Assembly: GCF_001424265.1 (NCBI RefSeq)
Contig: NZ_LMOV01000027.1
Span: 1-64,000, forward strand
Origin: Acidovorax sp. Leaf160
Lineage (GTDB): Bacteria; Pseudomonadota; Gammaproteobacteria; Burkholderiales; Burkholderiaceae_C
Direction: 5' to 3'
DNA: 64,000 nucleotides
Within the stretch, counting starts at the first letter, position 1. Each line of letters opens with the position of its first letter. The position numbers and the translations under genes were made by a program. Below are positions 1-8,267 of the stretch, piece after piece. The notes under the pieces were generated by a model. It was not told the DNA's origin, searched no databases, and saw only the letters and a list, made by a program, of their open reading frames with translations.

Positions 1-120
1 AGGGTCGCCCTTTCTTTGGTGACTTTCTTTCGGCGAGACGAAAGAAAGTTACTCGCCCGCCGGGGCGAAATCCCGGCCCCGGAAAGCAAAGGCCCAGCAC
101 CCGCCAGCACCGCCCCGGCA
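1..120 (+). repeat. Long dispersed repeat, copy A
   Basis: About 115 bases here recur, reverse-complemented and nearly identical, at 11621-11736. The core is a perfect hairpin: an 11-bp stem (22-32 with 39-49, ACTTTCTTTCG/CGAAAGAAAGT) with a 6-nt loop. A C+G-rich tail follows. Reading frames through it give a short Arg/Pro-rich peptide that has no support as a gene. The left edge may lie outside the window. Sequences with this TTTCTTTGGTGACTTTCTTT start are, from memory, common in Comamonadaceae intergenic DNA. Confidence 0.8.
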
Positions 121-184
121 AGGCAAAGAGGCTCCGGAAAACTCATCCCGAACGGCCAGGACGCCGCCAACCGGCCCGTCCAAA

Positions 185-232
185 ACTATCAAAAAAGATA
201 GCAGAAGACCCCATCACACCCAGCGCAGCCCC
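185..232 (+). repeat. Short dispersed hairpin element, copy 1
   Basis: ACTAT (185-189), 8 nt, ATAGC (198-202), then 20 nt and GCGC at 223. The arms form a 5-bp stem CTATC/GATAG with an A6 loop. This is the most diverged of ten copies in the window; its spacing from ATAGC to GCGC (20 nt) equals the others. It lies just downstream of the radical SAM gene on the opposite strand and could help end its transcript. Confidence 0.6.
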
Positions 233-250
233 CCCAAAACACCCAAAGAA

Positions 251-2164
251 TCAAGGAGAAGAAGAAGCCAGCGCCTTCTCGATCCGCCGCCGATTCACCG
301 TCGTCTTCGGCACATGGAACGGAAACCAGGCCCGCACATCCTCCTCCAGCCCGATCCCATGCATGTAGTTGTAGATGGCCTTCTTCAACCCCAGCCCCAG
401 CGCATCGTGATCCACCCCCGTCGGATCGATGAACCCCACGTCGTTCCTGGCGAACGCCCCGGCCGGAAGCGGCGCAAGCGTCACCCCGTATTCCTCGGGG
501 TTCTTGCCGACGGGTGAATGCACCGTGCAGGCAAAGCGGTGGAAGAAGCCGCTCTGGATGCAGCCGTTGGCGAAGAGCTGCCGCACGTATTCCAGCGCGT
601 CCACCGTGTCCTGCACCGTCTGCGTCGGAAAGCCGTACATCAGGTAGGCATGCACCAGGATGCCGGCGTCCGAGAACGCCTTGGTCACGCGTGCCACCTG
701 GTCCACCGACACGCCCTTCTTCATCAGCTGCAGCAGCCGGTCGGACGCCACCTCCAGCCCGCCGGAGATGGCGATGCAGCCGGCATCGGCCATCAGCTCG
801 GCCAGATCGGGCGTGAAGGTCTTCTCGAAGCGCACGTTGCCCCACCAGCTGATGCCGGCGTTGCGCGCGATGAGTTCGGTGGACAGCGCCTTGAGCGCCT
901 TCGGCGGCGCGGCCTCGTCCACGAAGTGGAAGCCCGTCTGCCCCGTCTCGGCGACGATCGCCTCGATGCGGTCGGCCAGCACCGCCGCGCTGGCGCCTTC
1001 GTAGCGGCCGATGTAGTCCAGGCTCACGTCGCAGAAGCTGCACTTCTTCCAGTAGCAGCCGTGCGCCACGGTCAGCTTGTTCCAGCGCCCGTCGCTCCAG
1101 AGCCGGTGCATGGGGTTGAGCATGTCCAAGAGCGACAGGTAGCGGTCCAGCGGCAGGCCGTCCCAGGTGGGCGTGCCCACCTCGGCAAACGCCACGTCGG
1201 CTTCCATCATGTTCACGTACTGCACGGCGCCGTCATCGCCCCGGATGAACGTGCGCACCAGGCGCTGCTTGCCGCGGCGGCCTTCCAGGTGTTCCAGCAG
1301 CGCCAGCAGCGGGCGTTCGCCGGCGTCCAGCGTCACGTAGTCCACAAAGTCGAACACGCGCGGATCGGCCAGCTCGCGCAGCTCGGTGTTCACGAAGCCG
1401 CCGCCCAGCACCGTCGCGATGTGCGGGTGCCGCGCCTTGATCGCCTGCGCGATGCGGAAGGCGGCATAGACCGAACCCGGAAAGGGCACCGACAACAGCA
1501 CCACGCTGGGCTGGTGGCGCTCGATGGCTTCGTGGGTGAGCTGCACCAGCATCGCGTCCACCAGCGTGGGCGGAGCGGCAAGGGCGTCCGCCAACGGGTC
1601 GAAGGTGGGCTGGCTGCCGGCCAGCGATTCGGCATAGCGCACGAACTCGAAACGCTCGTCCACGGCATCGCGCAGCACGTCCGCCAGGTCGTTCAGATAC
1701 AGCGTGGCCAGGTGCTTGGCCTTGTCCTGCAGGCCCAGGGCGCCGAAGGCCCAGCCCAGCGGGTCGCCGCCCTGGTCGTCCACATAGACATCGAGCGTGG
1801 CGAAGCGGGGACCTTCGGGTAGGTAGTGGCGGCCGGCGATGCGGTGCGCCAGGGTGCTGTCGCGCCCCTGCAGGAAGGCGATGGCCGGCCCGATGGTGGC
1901 GAGATACCGCGCCTGCTGCGCCTCGAACGACTGCACGGCCGGGCTGCGCCGCGAGGGGGGAAGGGCCGCCACCTGCGCCGCCACCTGCTGCAAGCCTTCG
2001 GGCGACAGCAGCCGCAGCACCAGCGCCAGCGCCAGGTCTTCTTGAAACGCGGTGACGCCGCGCGAGCGCAGAAAGCCCGTGAGGTAGGCGGTGGAGGGGT
2101 AGGGCGTGTTCAGCTGCGTCATCGGCGGGATGACGGCCAGCACGCGGGAGGCGGAATCAGGCAT
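251..2164 (-). CDS. B12-binding-type radical SAM protein
   Basis: Predicted 637 residues. The N-terminus (VLAVIPPMTQLNTPYPS and following) looks like a cobalamin-binding Rossmann-type domain, and the middle carries a radical SAM cluster motif, CYWKKCSFC at about residues 370-378. This is the C-x4-C-x2-C spacing found in one branch of the superfamily rather than the usual C-x3-C-x2-C. A later SGGLEVASDRLLQLMKKG stretch resembles the GGE-type SAM-binding segment. Cytosolic iron-sulfur enzyme; substrate unknown. The ATG at 2164 is preferred over a TTG six codons upstream. No biosynthetic partner genes are adjacent, so the reaction cannot be inferred from context. Confidence 0.8.
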   Translation of the reverse strand: MPDSASRVLAVIPPMTQLNTPYPSTAYLTGFLRSRGVTAFQEDLALALVLRLLSPEGLQQVAAQVAALPPSRRSPAVQSFEAQQARYLATIGPAIAFLQGRDSTLAHRIAGRHYLPEGPRFATLDVYVDDQGGDPLGWAFGALGLQDKAKHLATLYLNDLADVLRDAVDERFEFVRYAESLAGSQPTFDPLADALAAPPTLVDAMLVQLTHEAIERHQPSVVLLSVPFPGSVYAAFRIAQAIKARHPHIATVLGGGFVNTELRELADPRVFDFVDYVTLDAGERPLLALLEHLEGRRGKQRLVRTFIRGDDGAVQYVNMMEADVAFAEVGTPTWDGLPLDRYLSLLDMLNPMHRLWSDGRWNKLTVAHGCYWKKCSFCDVSLDYIGRYEGASAAVLADRIEAIVAETGQTGFHFVDEAAPPKALKALSTELIARNAGISWWGNVRFEKTFTPDLAELMADAGCIAISGGLEVASDRLLQLMKKGVSVDQVARVTKAFSDAGILVHAYLMYGFPTQTVQDTVDALEYVRQLFANGCIQSGFFHRFACTVHSPVGKNPEEYGVTLAPLPAGAFARNDVGFIDPTGVDHDALGLGLKKAIYNYMHGIGLEEDVRAWFPFHVPKTTVNRRRIEKALASSSP

Positions 2165-2271
2165 GGAGAGCGAGGGCGGCAAGGCCCCCGATTATCCCGG
2201 CCCCCGGCCGGCCCTGTGCGGGCCGGGTTACTGCCCCGCCGCCGCGCGGGCCAGCGGCAGGGCCGGCGGCC

Positions 2272-3648
2272 CTATGCCGCCGCCCACTGCCGGTCCAGCC
2301 CCTGCAGCGTGGCGGCCAGCACCTGGGTGCCTGCCAGCACCTGTTCCGGGTCGCTCCACTCGCGCGCGCAGTGGCTGCGGCCGCCGCGGCAGGGAATGAA
2401 CACCATGCCCATCGGGGCGGTGCGGGCCAGGGGGGCGGCGTCGTGGCCGGCGCCGCTGGGCATGCATCGGTGGGCATGGCCGTGGCGGCGCGCGGCCTGC
2501 TCGATGGCGGCGATCACGCCCTCGTCGGCGCGGGTGGGCTGCGTCAGCGTCTGGGTGCGGGCGCTGGCGGCAACGCGGCAGCGCTGCAACTCGCCTTCCG
2601 CGCTGCGCAGCAGTTCATCGGCGAAGCTGCCCAGCACCTCGGGGTCGTCGCTGCGCACTTCCAGGCTCATGCGCACCAGCCCGGGCACGGTGTTGGTCGA
2701 ATTCGGCTCCACGGCCAGGCGCCCCACGGTGGCGACCACGTAGCGGTGCGCGTGGTTCAGTGCCCGGGCGCGGTGGTGGGCCAGCGTGATGAGGGCCGCC
2801 GCGCCGGCCAGCGCATCGCGGCGCAGGGCCATGGGCGTGGTGCCGGCATGGTCGGGCTGGCCGGTGACGGTGATCTCCACGCGGTGGATGCCGACGATGT
2901 GCGTCACCACGCCGATGGCCAGATGCTCCTGTTCCAGCACCGGGCCCTGCTCGATGTGCAGCTCGACGAAGGCGGCCAGGCTGCCGGGCTCGCGCCGCGC
3001 CGTGTCGATCCGTTCCGGCATGCCGCCGATGCGGCGCAGGGCCTGGGCCAGCGTCTCGCCGAGCGGGTCGGTGGCCTGCAGCAGGGGCAAGTCCAGCAGG
3101 CCCGCCATCGCGCGGCTGCCGACGCAGGAGACCCCGTGGTCGGTGGGCTCCTCGGCCAGGAAATCCACCACCTCCAGCGGGTGGTGCCAGGTCTGGCCGG
3201 CGTCGTGCAGCGCATGGGCCACTTCCAGCGCCGCGACCACGCCCAGGATGCCGTCGAACCGGCCGCCCTGCGTCACCGTGTCGCTGTGGGAGCCGCTCAT
3301 CAGCGCCGGCGCGCCGGGCATGCGGCCTTCGCGCCGGCCGATCAGGTTGCCTGCCGCATCCAGCCGCACCGCCAGGCCGGCGCTGGCGAATTCCCCCTGC
3401 AGCCAGGCCCGGGCGGCGATGAATTCGGGCGAGAACGCGCGCCGGGTCCAGGGCAGGTCGGGACGGGTGAAGCCCGACAGGGTCTCCAGGCGCCGCCAGA
3501 GCCGGTCGCCGCGCAGGGGCAGGGTGGGCAGCGCCTCCTGCAGCGGTTGCAGCAGCAGCGCGGCGGCAGCCGGCTGCTGCAAGGTGGGTGCAGGAGGGGC
3601 GCCCGCAGCGGCGCGGGCGGGGCTGGGTGGGGCGGTGGAAGTGTCCAT
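2272..3648 (-). CDS. M20 family Zn amidase (N-carbamoyl-L-amino acid hydrolase / allantoate amidohydrolase type)
   Basis: Predicted 458 residues, about 35 longer than usual because of an Ala/Pro-rich N-terminus; this ATG is the only visible start. Family motifs: GSHSDTV with the metal-binding His at about 121, RFDGILG just after it, the EE pair in LAEEPTDHG, and VELHIEQGPVLE, all as in the hydantoinase/carbamoylase subgroup of M20 amidohydrolases. These enzymes cleave N-carbamoyl amino acids, ureidoglycolate-like or allantoate substrates in purine or pyrimidine breakdown. A LysR gene starts 49 bp away on the opposite strand and probably controls it. Which ureido substrate is used cannot be told from the sequence. 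Confidence 0.85.
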   Translation of the reverse strand: MDTSTAPPSPARAAAGAPPAPTLQQPAAAALLLQPLQEALPTLPLRGDRLWRRLETLSGFTRPDLPWTRRAFSPEFIAARAWLQGEFASAGLAVRLDAAGNLIGRREGRMPGAPALMSGSHSDTVTQGGRFDGILGVVAALEVAHALHDAGQTWHHPLEVVDFLAEEPTDHGVSCVGSRAMAGLLDLPLLQATDPLGETLAQALRRIGGMPERIDTARREPGSLAAFVELHIEQGPVLEQEHLAIGVVTHIVGIHRVEITVTGQPDHAGTTPMALRRDALAGAAALITLAHHRARALNHAHRYVVATVGRLAVEPNSTNTVPGLVRMSLEVRSDDPEVLGSFADELLRSAEGELQRCRVAASARTQTLTQPTRADEGVIAAIEQAARRHGHAHRCMPSGAGHDAAPLARTAPMGMVFIPCRGGRSHCAREWSDPEQVLAGTQVLAATLQGLDRQWAAA

Positions 3649-3697
3649 GCGGCGGATCGTGCCGCGCTATGCTCTGCAGAGGAACCTGGGGTAATGC

Positions 3698-4621
3698 ATG
3701 CAAAGCATAAAATTTTCTTTGCCTTCCGATCTGCCGCTGGAGCCCCTGCGCGCGTTCGACCTGGTGGTGCGGGAAGGCACTTTCTCCGCCGCCGCCGAGC
3801 GGCTGGGGCTGACCCAGCCCGCAGTCAGCCTGCAGGTGCGGCAGCTGGAGCGCCGCCTGGGCGTGCGCCTGCTGGAGCGTGTCGGCCGCAGCGTGCGCCC
3901 CACGGCCGCCGGCGCCGAGCTGCTGCTGCACGTGCCTGCCATCGCCGCCGCGCTGCAGGCCGCGCTGCGGGCGGTGGGCTCGCATGCCAGCGAGGCGGCG
4001 GGCCGCGTGCGGCTCTGCACCGGCCTCACCACCTGCCTCTACCTGCTGCCCCCGGTGCTCCACCGGCTGCGGGCGGCCCATCCGCGGCTGGAGGTGGTCG
4101 TCAGCACCGGCAACACCGAGCAGTGCCTGCGCGGTGTGGAGTCCAACACGCTGGACCTGGCGCTGGTCACGCTGCCCGTCGCGTCGCGCGCGCTGACCGT
4201 GGTGGACGTGCTGCAGGACGAACTGGTCGCCGTGGGCCGCATGGGGGGCACCCCCGCGCTGCCGGCACGCTGCACGCCGGGCGCGCTGGCCAGCCTGCCG
4301 CTGCTGGCGCTGGACGCCGCGGCCACCACGCGGCAGATCGTCGATGCCTGGCTGCGCAGGAGCGGCGCGGTGCCGCGCCCGCAGATGGAATTCGACAGCG
4401 TGGAGGCCATCAAGGCGATGGTCTGCGCGGGCCTGGGCGTGGCCATCCTGCCGCGCATGGCGGCGAGCGGACCGGGATTGCCGGACGCGCTGGAGGTGCG
4501 TCCGCTGGTGCCGCGGCTGCAGCGCCGCATGGGGCTGGTGCTGCGCAACGACAAGCCGCTGAACCGGGCCCTTCAAGCGGTGGTGCAGGCCATCACGGAA
4601 GCGGGCCGGCCCGTAGCCTGA
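3698..4621 (+). CDS. LysR-family transcriptional regulator, divergent from the M20 amidase
   Basis: 307 residues, normal LysR length. The N-terminal winged helix-turn-helix is plain (REGTFSAAAERLGLTQPAVSLQVRQLERRLG, residues about 24-54), followed by a periplasmic-binding-protein-like effector domain. Only 49 bp separate it from the divergent amidase gene, the usual arrangement for a LysR activator that controls its neighbour and itself. The ligand is probably the amidase substrate or product (inference). The start codon ATG at 3698 lies inside ATGCATGCAAAGCAT, so an operator may overlap the translation start. Confidence 0.9.
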   Translation: MQSIKFSLPSDLPLEPLRAFDLVVREGTFSAAAERLGLTQPAVSLQVRQLERRLGVRLLERVGRSVRPTAAGAELLLHVPAIAAALQAALRAVGSHASEAAGRVRLCTGLTTCLYLLPPVLHRLRAAHPRLEVVVSTGNTEQCLRGVESNTLDLALVTLPVASRALTVVDVLQDELVAVGRMGGTPALPARCTPGALASLPLLALDAAATTRQIVDAWLRRSGAVPRPQMEFDSVEAIKAMVCAGLGVAILPRMAASGPGLPDALEVRPLVPRLQRRMGLVLRNDKPLNRALQAVVQAITEAGRPVA

Positions 4622-4710
4622 GCGCGCCGCCCGCTGCGGCCCGGGCGCCATGCGGCCTGCTGCGGCCTGCTGCGGCGTGGGGGCGGTCAGGCGCCTTTGC
4701 GGTCAGGCGC

Positions 4711-5721
4711 TCAGACGCTCTTGCGCGCCTGCTTGATCCGGTACATGGCCTGGTCCGCCAGTCGCAGGGCCTCTTGCGCGTCCTGCACCGCGCCCGGTGC
4801 CACGGTGACCACGCCCACGCTGGCGCCCGGGTAGTCGAGCGTGGCGCCCGGCAGCGCAAAGCGCCCGCGGGTGGCTTCGGCAATGCGGTCGGTCCAGCCG
4901 CCCTGCGTGACCGGGTCGGCGCCGCCCGAGGGCGACCCCATGCCCGCGAGGATGAATTCGTCTCCGCCCAGCCGGGCCGCGATGTCCTCGGCGCGCAGCG
5001 CGCGCTGGAGCCGCTCGGCCATCGCGATCAGCAACTGGTCGCCCACGTCGTGCCCATGGCGGTCGTTGACGGCCTTGAATCCGTCCAGGTCGATGAAGGC
5101 GATCAGCACGCTGGCCTGCTGGCGCTGGCCGTAGGCCAGCATGCGGGTGAGCGTCGCCATCAGCGCGCGGCGGTTGGGCAGGCCGGTGAGCTGGTCGGTG
5201 GAAGCCGCTGCGGCCAGTTGGTCGTTGGCGGCCACCAGCTGGCGGATGAGCTGTTCACGTTCGGCCTGCTGGGCGATGAGGTGGGCGAACAGCCGCAACG
5301 CCTGCTCCGTGTGAGGCCGGTGCGGCCGGGCCTCGCCGTCCACGGCGCAGAGCGTGCCGTACAGCCCGCCGTCGCTGGTGCGCACCGGCACGCCGGCATA
5401 GGTCTGCAGGCCGATCTCCTGCGCCACCTGGAGGTCGGGCCAGCGGGCCAGGACCTGGTTGGTGAAGACCACGCTGTCGTCCTGCGCGCGCTTGCAGGGT
5501 GAATCGTTCCACTGCAGCGAACGGTCTTCGGGAATCTGCAGGTTGCGGGAATTGTGCGCGTACACGATGTGCTGCACGCCCTTGGCTTCGTCGACGGAGG
5601 TGAGGAATGCGGACTCCAGGCCGGTGACCGCCTCCAGCATCTCCAGCAGCGGACGCGTCAGCTCCTCCAGGGTGCGGGCCTTGGAAACGGTGTCGGACAG
5701 CTGATCGATGAACGGGTTCAT
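4711..5721 (-). CDS. GAF-GGDEF diguanylate cyclase
   Basis: 336 residues. An N-terminal GAF domain (about 15-165) is followed by a helical linker and a GGDEF domain. The active-site motif is intact (GGDEF at 252-256) and the product-inhibition site RxxD is present five residues upstream (RAED), so the enzyme should make cyclic di-GMP and be feedback-inhibited. FIDLDGFKAVNDRHGHDVGDQLL is the canonical metal and substrate-binding stretch. No membrane segment, so a cytosolic sensor; the GAF ligand is unknown. It is monocistronic and convergent with the preceding LysR gene. Confidence 0.92.
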   Translation of the reverse strand: MNPFIDQLSDTVSKARTLEELTRPLLEMLEAVTGLESAFLTSVDEAKGVQHIVYAHNSRNLQIPEDRSLQWNDSPCKRAQDDSVVFTNQVLARWPDLQVAQEIGLQTYAGVPVRTSDGGLYGTLCAVDGEARPHRPHTEQALRLFAHLIAQQAEREQLIRQLVAANDQLAAAASTDQLTGLPNRRALMATLTRMLAYGQRQQASVLIAFIDLDGFKAVNDRHGHDVGDQLLIAMAERLQRALRAEDIAARLGGDEFILAGMGSPSGGADPVTQGGWTDRIAEATRGRFALPGATLDYPGASVGVVTVAPGAVQDAQEALRLADQAMYRIKQARKSV

Positions 5722-5794
5722 GGCCTGAAATTATCGCCATCGCGGCGGACCGCGGGTGGGTTCAAACCCCATCGGGCTCCGCTATGCTGGGTGC

Positions 5795-6898
5795 ATGACC
5801 GACCGCCACGCCTCCCTCGATGTCGCGGCTCCCGTGACCGACGCAACTCTCTCGCAGGTCGTGGCGGGCCGGTTCCGCAACCAGGCGCCCCGCCATGCCC
5901 TGGGCCTGGCCAGAACGGTGGCGGTCTTCTGGAAGTTCGCGACCGGCCGCAAGCCCGCCGGCACCGTGCCCGGCGGGCCCATCGCGGTGCGGCCCCTGGC
6001 GCGCGCCGACCTGCTGGCCGCACCCGACATGAGCCTCTGGCGGCTCGGCCATTCCACGGTGCTGCTGAAGCTCTCCGGTGGCTTCTGGCTGACCGACCCG
6101 GTGTTCTCCGAGCGCGCGTCGCCGGTGCGGTTCGCCGGCCCCAGGCGCTTCCATGCGCCGCCCATCGCCATCGACGATCTGCCGCCCATCACCGGCGTGG
6201 TGCTGTCGCACGACCATTACGACCATCTGGACCACGCGGCCATCCGCGCGCTGGCGCCCCGGGTGGCGCATTTCGTGGCGCCGCTGGGCGTGGGCGACCG
6301 GCTCATCGCCTGGGGCGTGCCCGCGCACAAGGTGCAGCAGCTCGACTGGTGGCAGGGCACGGCCATCGCGGGCGTCGAGCTGGTGGCCACGCCGGCCCAG
6401 CATTTCTCGGGCCGGGGCCTGTCGGACGGCAACCGCACGCTGTGGGCGTCCTGGGTGCTGCGGGCGCAAGGGCGGCGGGTCTTCTTCAGTGGCGACAGCG
6501 GCTATTTCAGCGGCTTTCGCGCCATCGGCGAGCGCTACGGCCCCTTCGATCTGACGCTGATGGAAACCGGGGCCTACAACGAGGACTGGCCCGACGTGCA
6601 CATGCAGCCGGAGCAGAGCCTGCAGGCCCATCTCGACGTGCGCGGCCGCCAGCTGCTGCCCATCCACAACGGCACCTTCGATCTGTCCATGCACCCCTGG
6701 AACGAGCCGTTCGACCGCATCGAGGCGCTGGCGGGTCAGCAGGGCATACCGCTGCTCACGCCCGCCATGGGCGAGCGCGTGGACATCGCCGCGCCGGCCG
6801 CCACGCCGCGCTGGTGGCGGGCCGGGGCCGCGTCCGCACCGACACCTGCCCCTGCCCCTGCCCCTGCCCCTGCCCCTGACGCCGCACCTGCCGGCTGA
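5795..6898 (+). CDS. Metallo-beta-lactamase-fold hydrolase (UlaG/NAPE-PLD-like)
   Basis: 367 residues from the ATG at 5795. The metal site SHDHYDHLDH has His139, His141, Asp143 and His144; FSGDSGYF supplies the bridging Asp and LPIHNGTFDL a late His. The arrangement WRLGHSTVLLKLSGGFWLTDPVFSERASP is typical of the UlaG/NAPE-PLD-like branch of MBL hydrolases, which act on phospholipid-type or lactone substrates. No signal peptide is evident, so it is probably cytosolic. The C-terminus ends in a low-complexity Ala-Pro tail encoded by a hexanucleotide repeat and is unlikely to be part of the fold. Substrate not assignable. Confidence 0.85.
   Translation: MTDRHASLDVAAPVTDATLSQVVAGRFRNQAPRHALGLARTVAVFWKFATGRKPAGTVPGGPIAVRPLARADLLAAPDMSLWRLGHSTVLLKLSGGFWLTDPVFSERASPVRFAGPRRFHAPPIAIDDLPPITGVVLSHDHYDHLDHAAIRALAPRVAHFVAPLGVGDRLIAWGVPAHKVQQLDWWQGTAIAGVELVATPAQHFSGRGLSDGNRTLWASWVLRAQGRRVFFSGDSGYFSGFRAIGERYGPFDLTLMETGAYNEDWPDVHMQPEQSLQAHLDVRGRQLLPIHNGTFDLSMHPWNEPFDRIEALAGQQGIPLLTPAMGERVDIAAPAATPRWWRAGAASAPTPAPAPAPAPAPDAAPAG
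6845..6878 (+). repeat. In-frame hexanucleotide tandem repeat (CCTGCC)5
   Basis: Five perfect CCTGCC units and a partial sixth encode an Ala-Pro run at the C-terminus of the MBL-fold hydrolase. A six-base unit keeps the frame whatever the copy number, so slippage would change tail length only. Confidence 0.9.
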
Positions 6899-6903
6899 CG
6901 GTT

Positions 6904-8226
6904 TCAGGCCGCCGCTCCATCGCCGGTGGGCAGCCGCATCACGCCCGTGTGGAAGTCGTACTCGAACACCTCCCCGTGGCGCGCCCAGGTGATGGCCGTG
7001 CGCAGCACGCTCTCGGCCTCGGCGGCGCCCAGCTGCTCGGCCAGCAGGCGCAGGAAGGGCGCCTCGGGCAGCTCGCCCTGGGCTTCCTGCTCCAGGCTGT
7101 GGCGGATATGGGCCACCAGCGGCACGTGGGCCAGCAGCTGCTGGCCGAAGAGCTGCTGGCGCAGGGCATGGCCGCCGTCCACGTAGCGGCGGCCCAGCGG
7201 GGTGATCTGCAGGTCGCCCACCTCCAGCGTGGCCAGGCCCAGCTGCGACACGGCATGCGCCAGGGGCAGCAGTTCGGCATCGGTCAGGCTGGTCTCCTCG
7301 GCCAGCTGCGGCAGGTCGGCGCGGCCGTCGAAGGGCGGCTCGGCCAGCAGCTCCAGCAGACCGTCCATGCGCGCCACGTCGGCCTCGGGCAGCCGGTCGG
7401 TCAGGCGGGCGGGCGACGGCTGCTCGGACGTCGCCTCGCCGGCCACGGCGGCACGGCGCGTGGCGCCTGCGGTCATCAGCGCATACACCTCGTCGATCAG
7501 CGCGCGCACCTGCGGGCTGTCGGCCTCGCGCGGCTGCGGCAGCTGGATGGCCAGCTGGCAGCGGATGCGGCCCGGGTCGCTGGCGAAGATCAGCACGCGG
7601 TCGGCCATCATCACGGCTTCCTCGATGTTGTGCGAGACGACCAGCATCGCCTTGGTGGGCATGGTGCCGCTGCGCCAGAGCTGCAGGATGTCTTCGCGCA
7701 GCCGCTCGCCGGTCAGCACGTCCAGCGCGGAGAACGCCTCGTCCATCAGCAGCACGTCGGGCTGGGTGACGAGGGCGCGGGCGATGCCCACCCGCTGGCG
7801 CATGCCGCCCGACAGCTCGCGCGGCAGCGCGCCCTCGAAGCCCGCCAGGCCGATCAGGTCGATGGCGGCTTCGGCCCGCGTGGCGCGCTCGGCCTGCGGC
7901 ACGCCGCGCGCCTCCAGGCCCAGCTCCACGTTCTGCTGCACCGTCAGCCAGGGAAAGAGGGCGAACGACTGGAACACCATGCTGATCGCGCGCGCCGGCC
8001 CGTGCAGCGGCTGGCCGCGGTAGCGCACGCTGCCCTCGTCGGCGGGGACCAGGCCGGCCATGATGCGCAGCAGCGTGCTCTTGCCGGAGCCCGACTGGCC
8101 CAGCAGCGCGACGATTTCGCCTTCGCGCAGTGTGAAGTCGACACCGCTCAGCACGGGGCGTTCGCGGCCGTCGGACGAGCGGAAGGCCTTGCCCACGCCC
8201 TGGAGTTCGATGATGGATTGCGTCAT
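6904..8226 (-). CDS. ABC transporter ATP-binding protein, NitT/TauT type with C-terminal extension
   Basis: 440 residues. Residues 1-about 260 are an ABC ATPase: Walker A GQSGSGKST (43-51), signature LSGGMRQRVGIARAL, Walker B VLLMDEAFSALD and switch His in VVSHNIEEAV. The last 150 or so residues match the AAA-associated C-terminal domain seen on some nitrate/sulfonate-type ATPases. It follows the permease gene by 41 bp on the same strand, so the two form an operon. No substrate-binding protein gene is adjacent. Substrate unknown; the family transports small anions, and the extra domain may sense a ligand (inference). Confidence 0.9.
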   Translation of the reverse strand: MTQSIIELQGVGKAFRSSDGRERPVLSGVDFTLREGEIVALLGQSGSGKSTLLRIMAGLVPADEGSVRYRGQPLHGPARAISMVFQSFALFPWLTVQQNVELGLEARGVPQAERATRAEAAIDLIGLAGFEGALPRELSGGMRQRVGIARALVTQPDVLLMDEAFSALDVLTGERLREDILQLWRSGTMPTKAMLVVSHNIEEAVMMADRVLIFASDPGRIRCQLAIQLPQPREADSPQVRALIDEVYALMTAGATRRAAVAGEATSEQPSPARLTDRLPEADVARMDGLLELLAEPPFDGRADLPQLAEETSLTDAELLPLAHAVSQLGLATLEVGDLQITPLGRRYVDGGHALRQQLFGQQLLAHVPLVAHIRHSLEQEAQGELPEAPFLRLLAEQLGAAEAESVLRTAITWARHGEVFEYDFHTGVMRLPTGDGAAA

Positions 8227-8267
8227 GGTGGCGGTACGTTCATTCGGCGGACAACGTTCGGGGCGGT

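Noticed and set aside
16-201. Short Arg/Pro-rich open frame in the long repeat as a gene
   Set aside because: It lies wholly in a non-coding dispersed repeat whose second copy changes the reading frame beyond the hairpin; no ribosome-binding site or conserved domain.
2371-5502. Very long open frames on the strand opposite real genes (1043 codons here, and similar ones elsewhere)
   Set aside because: High G+C gives long stop-free shadows; the opposite strand has clear family motifs and the shadow proteins are low-complexity.
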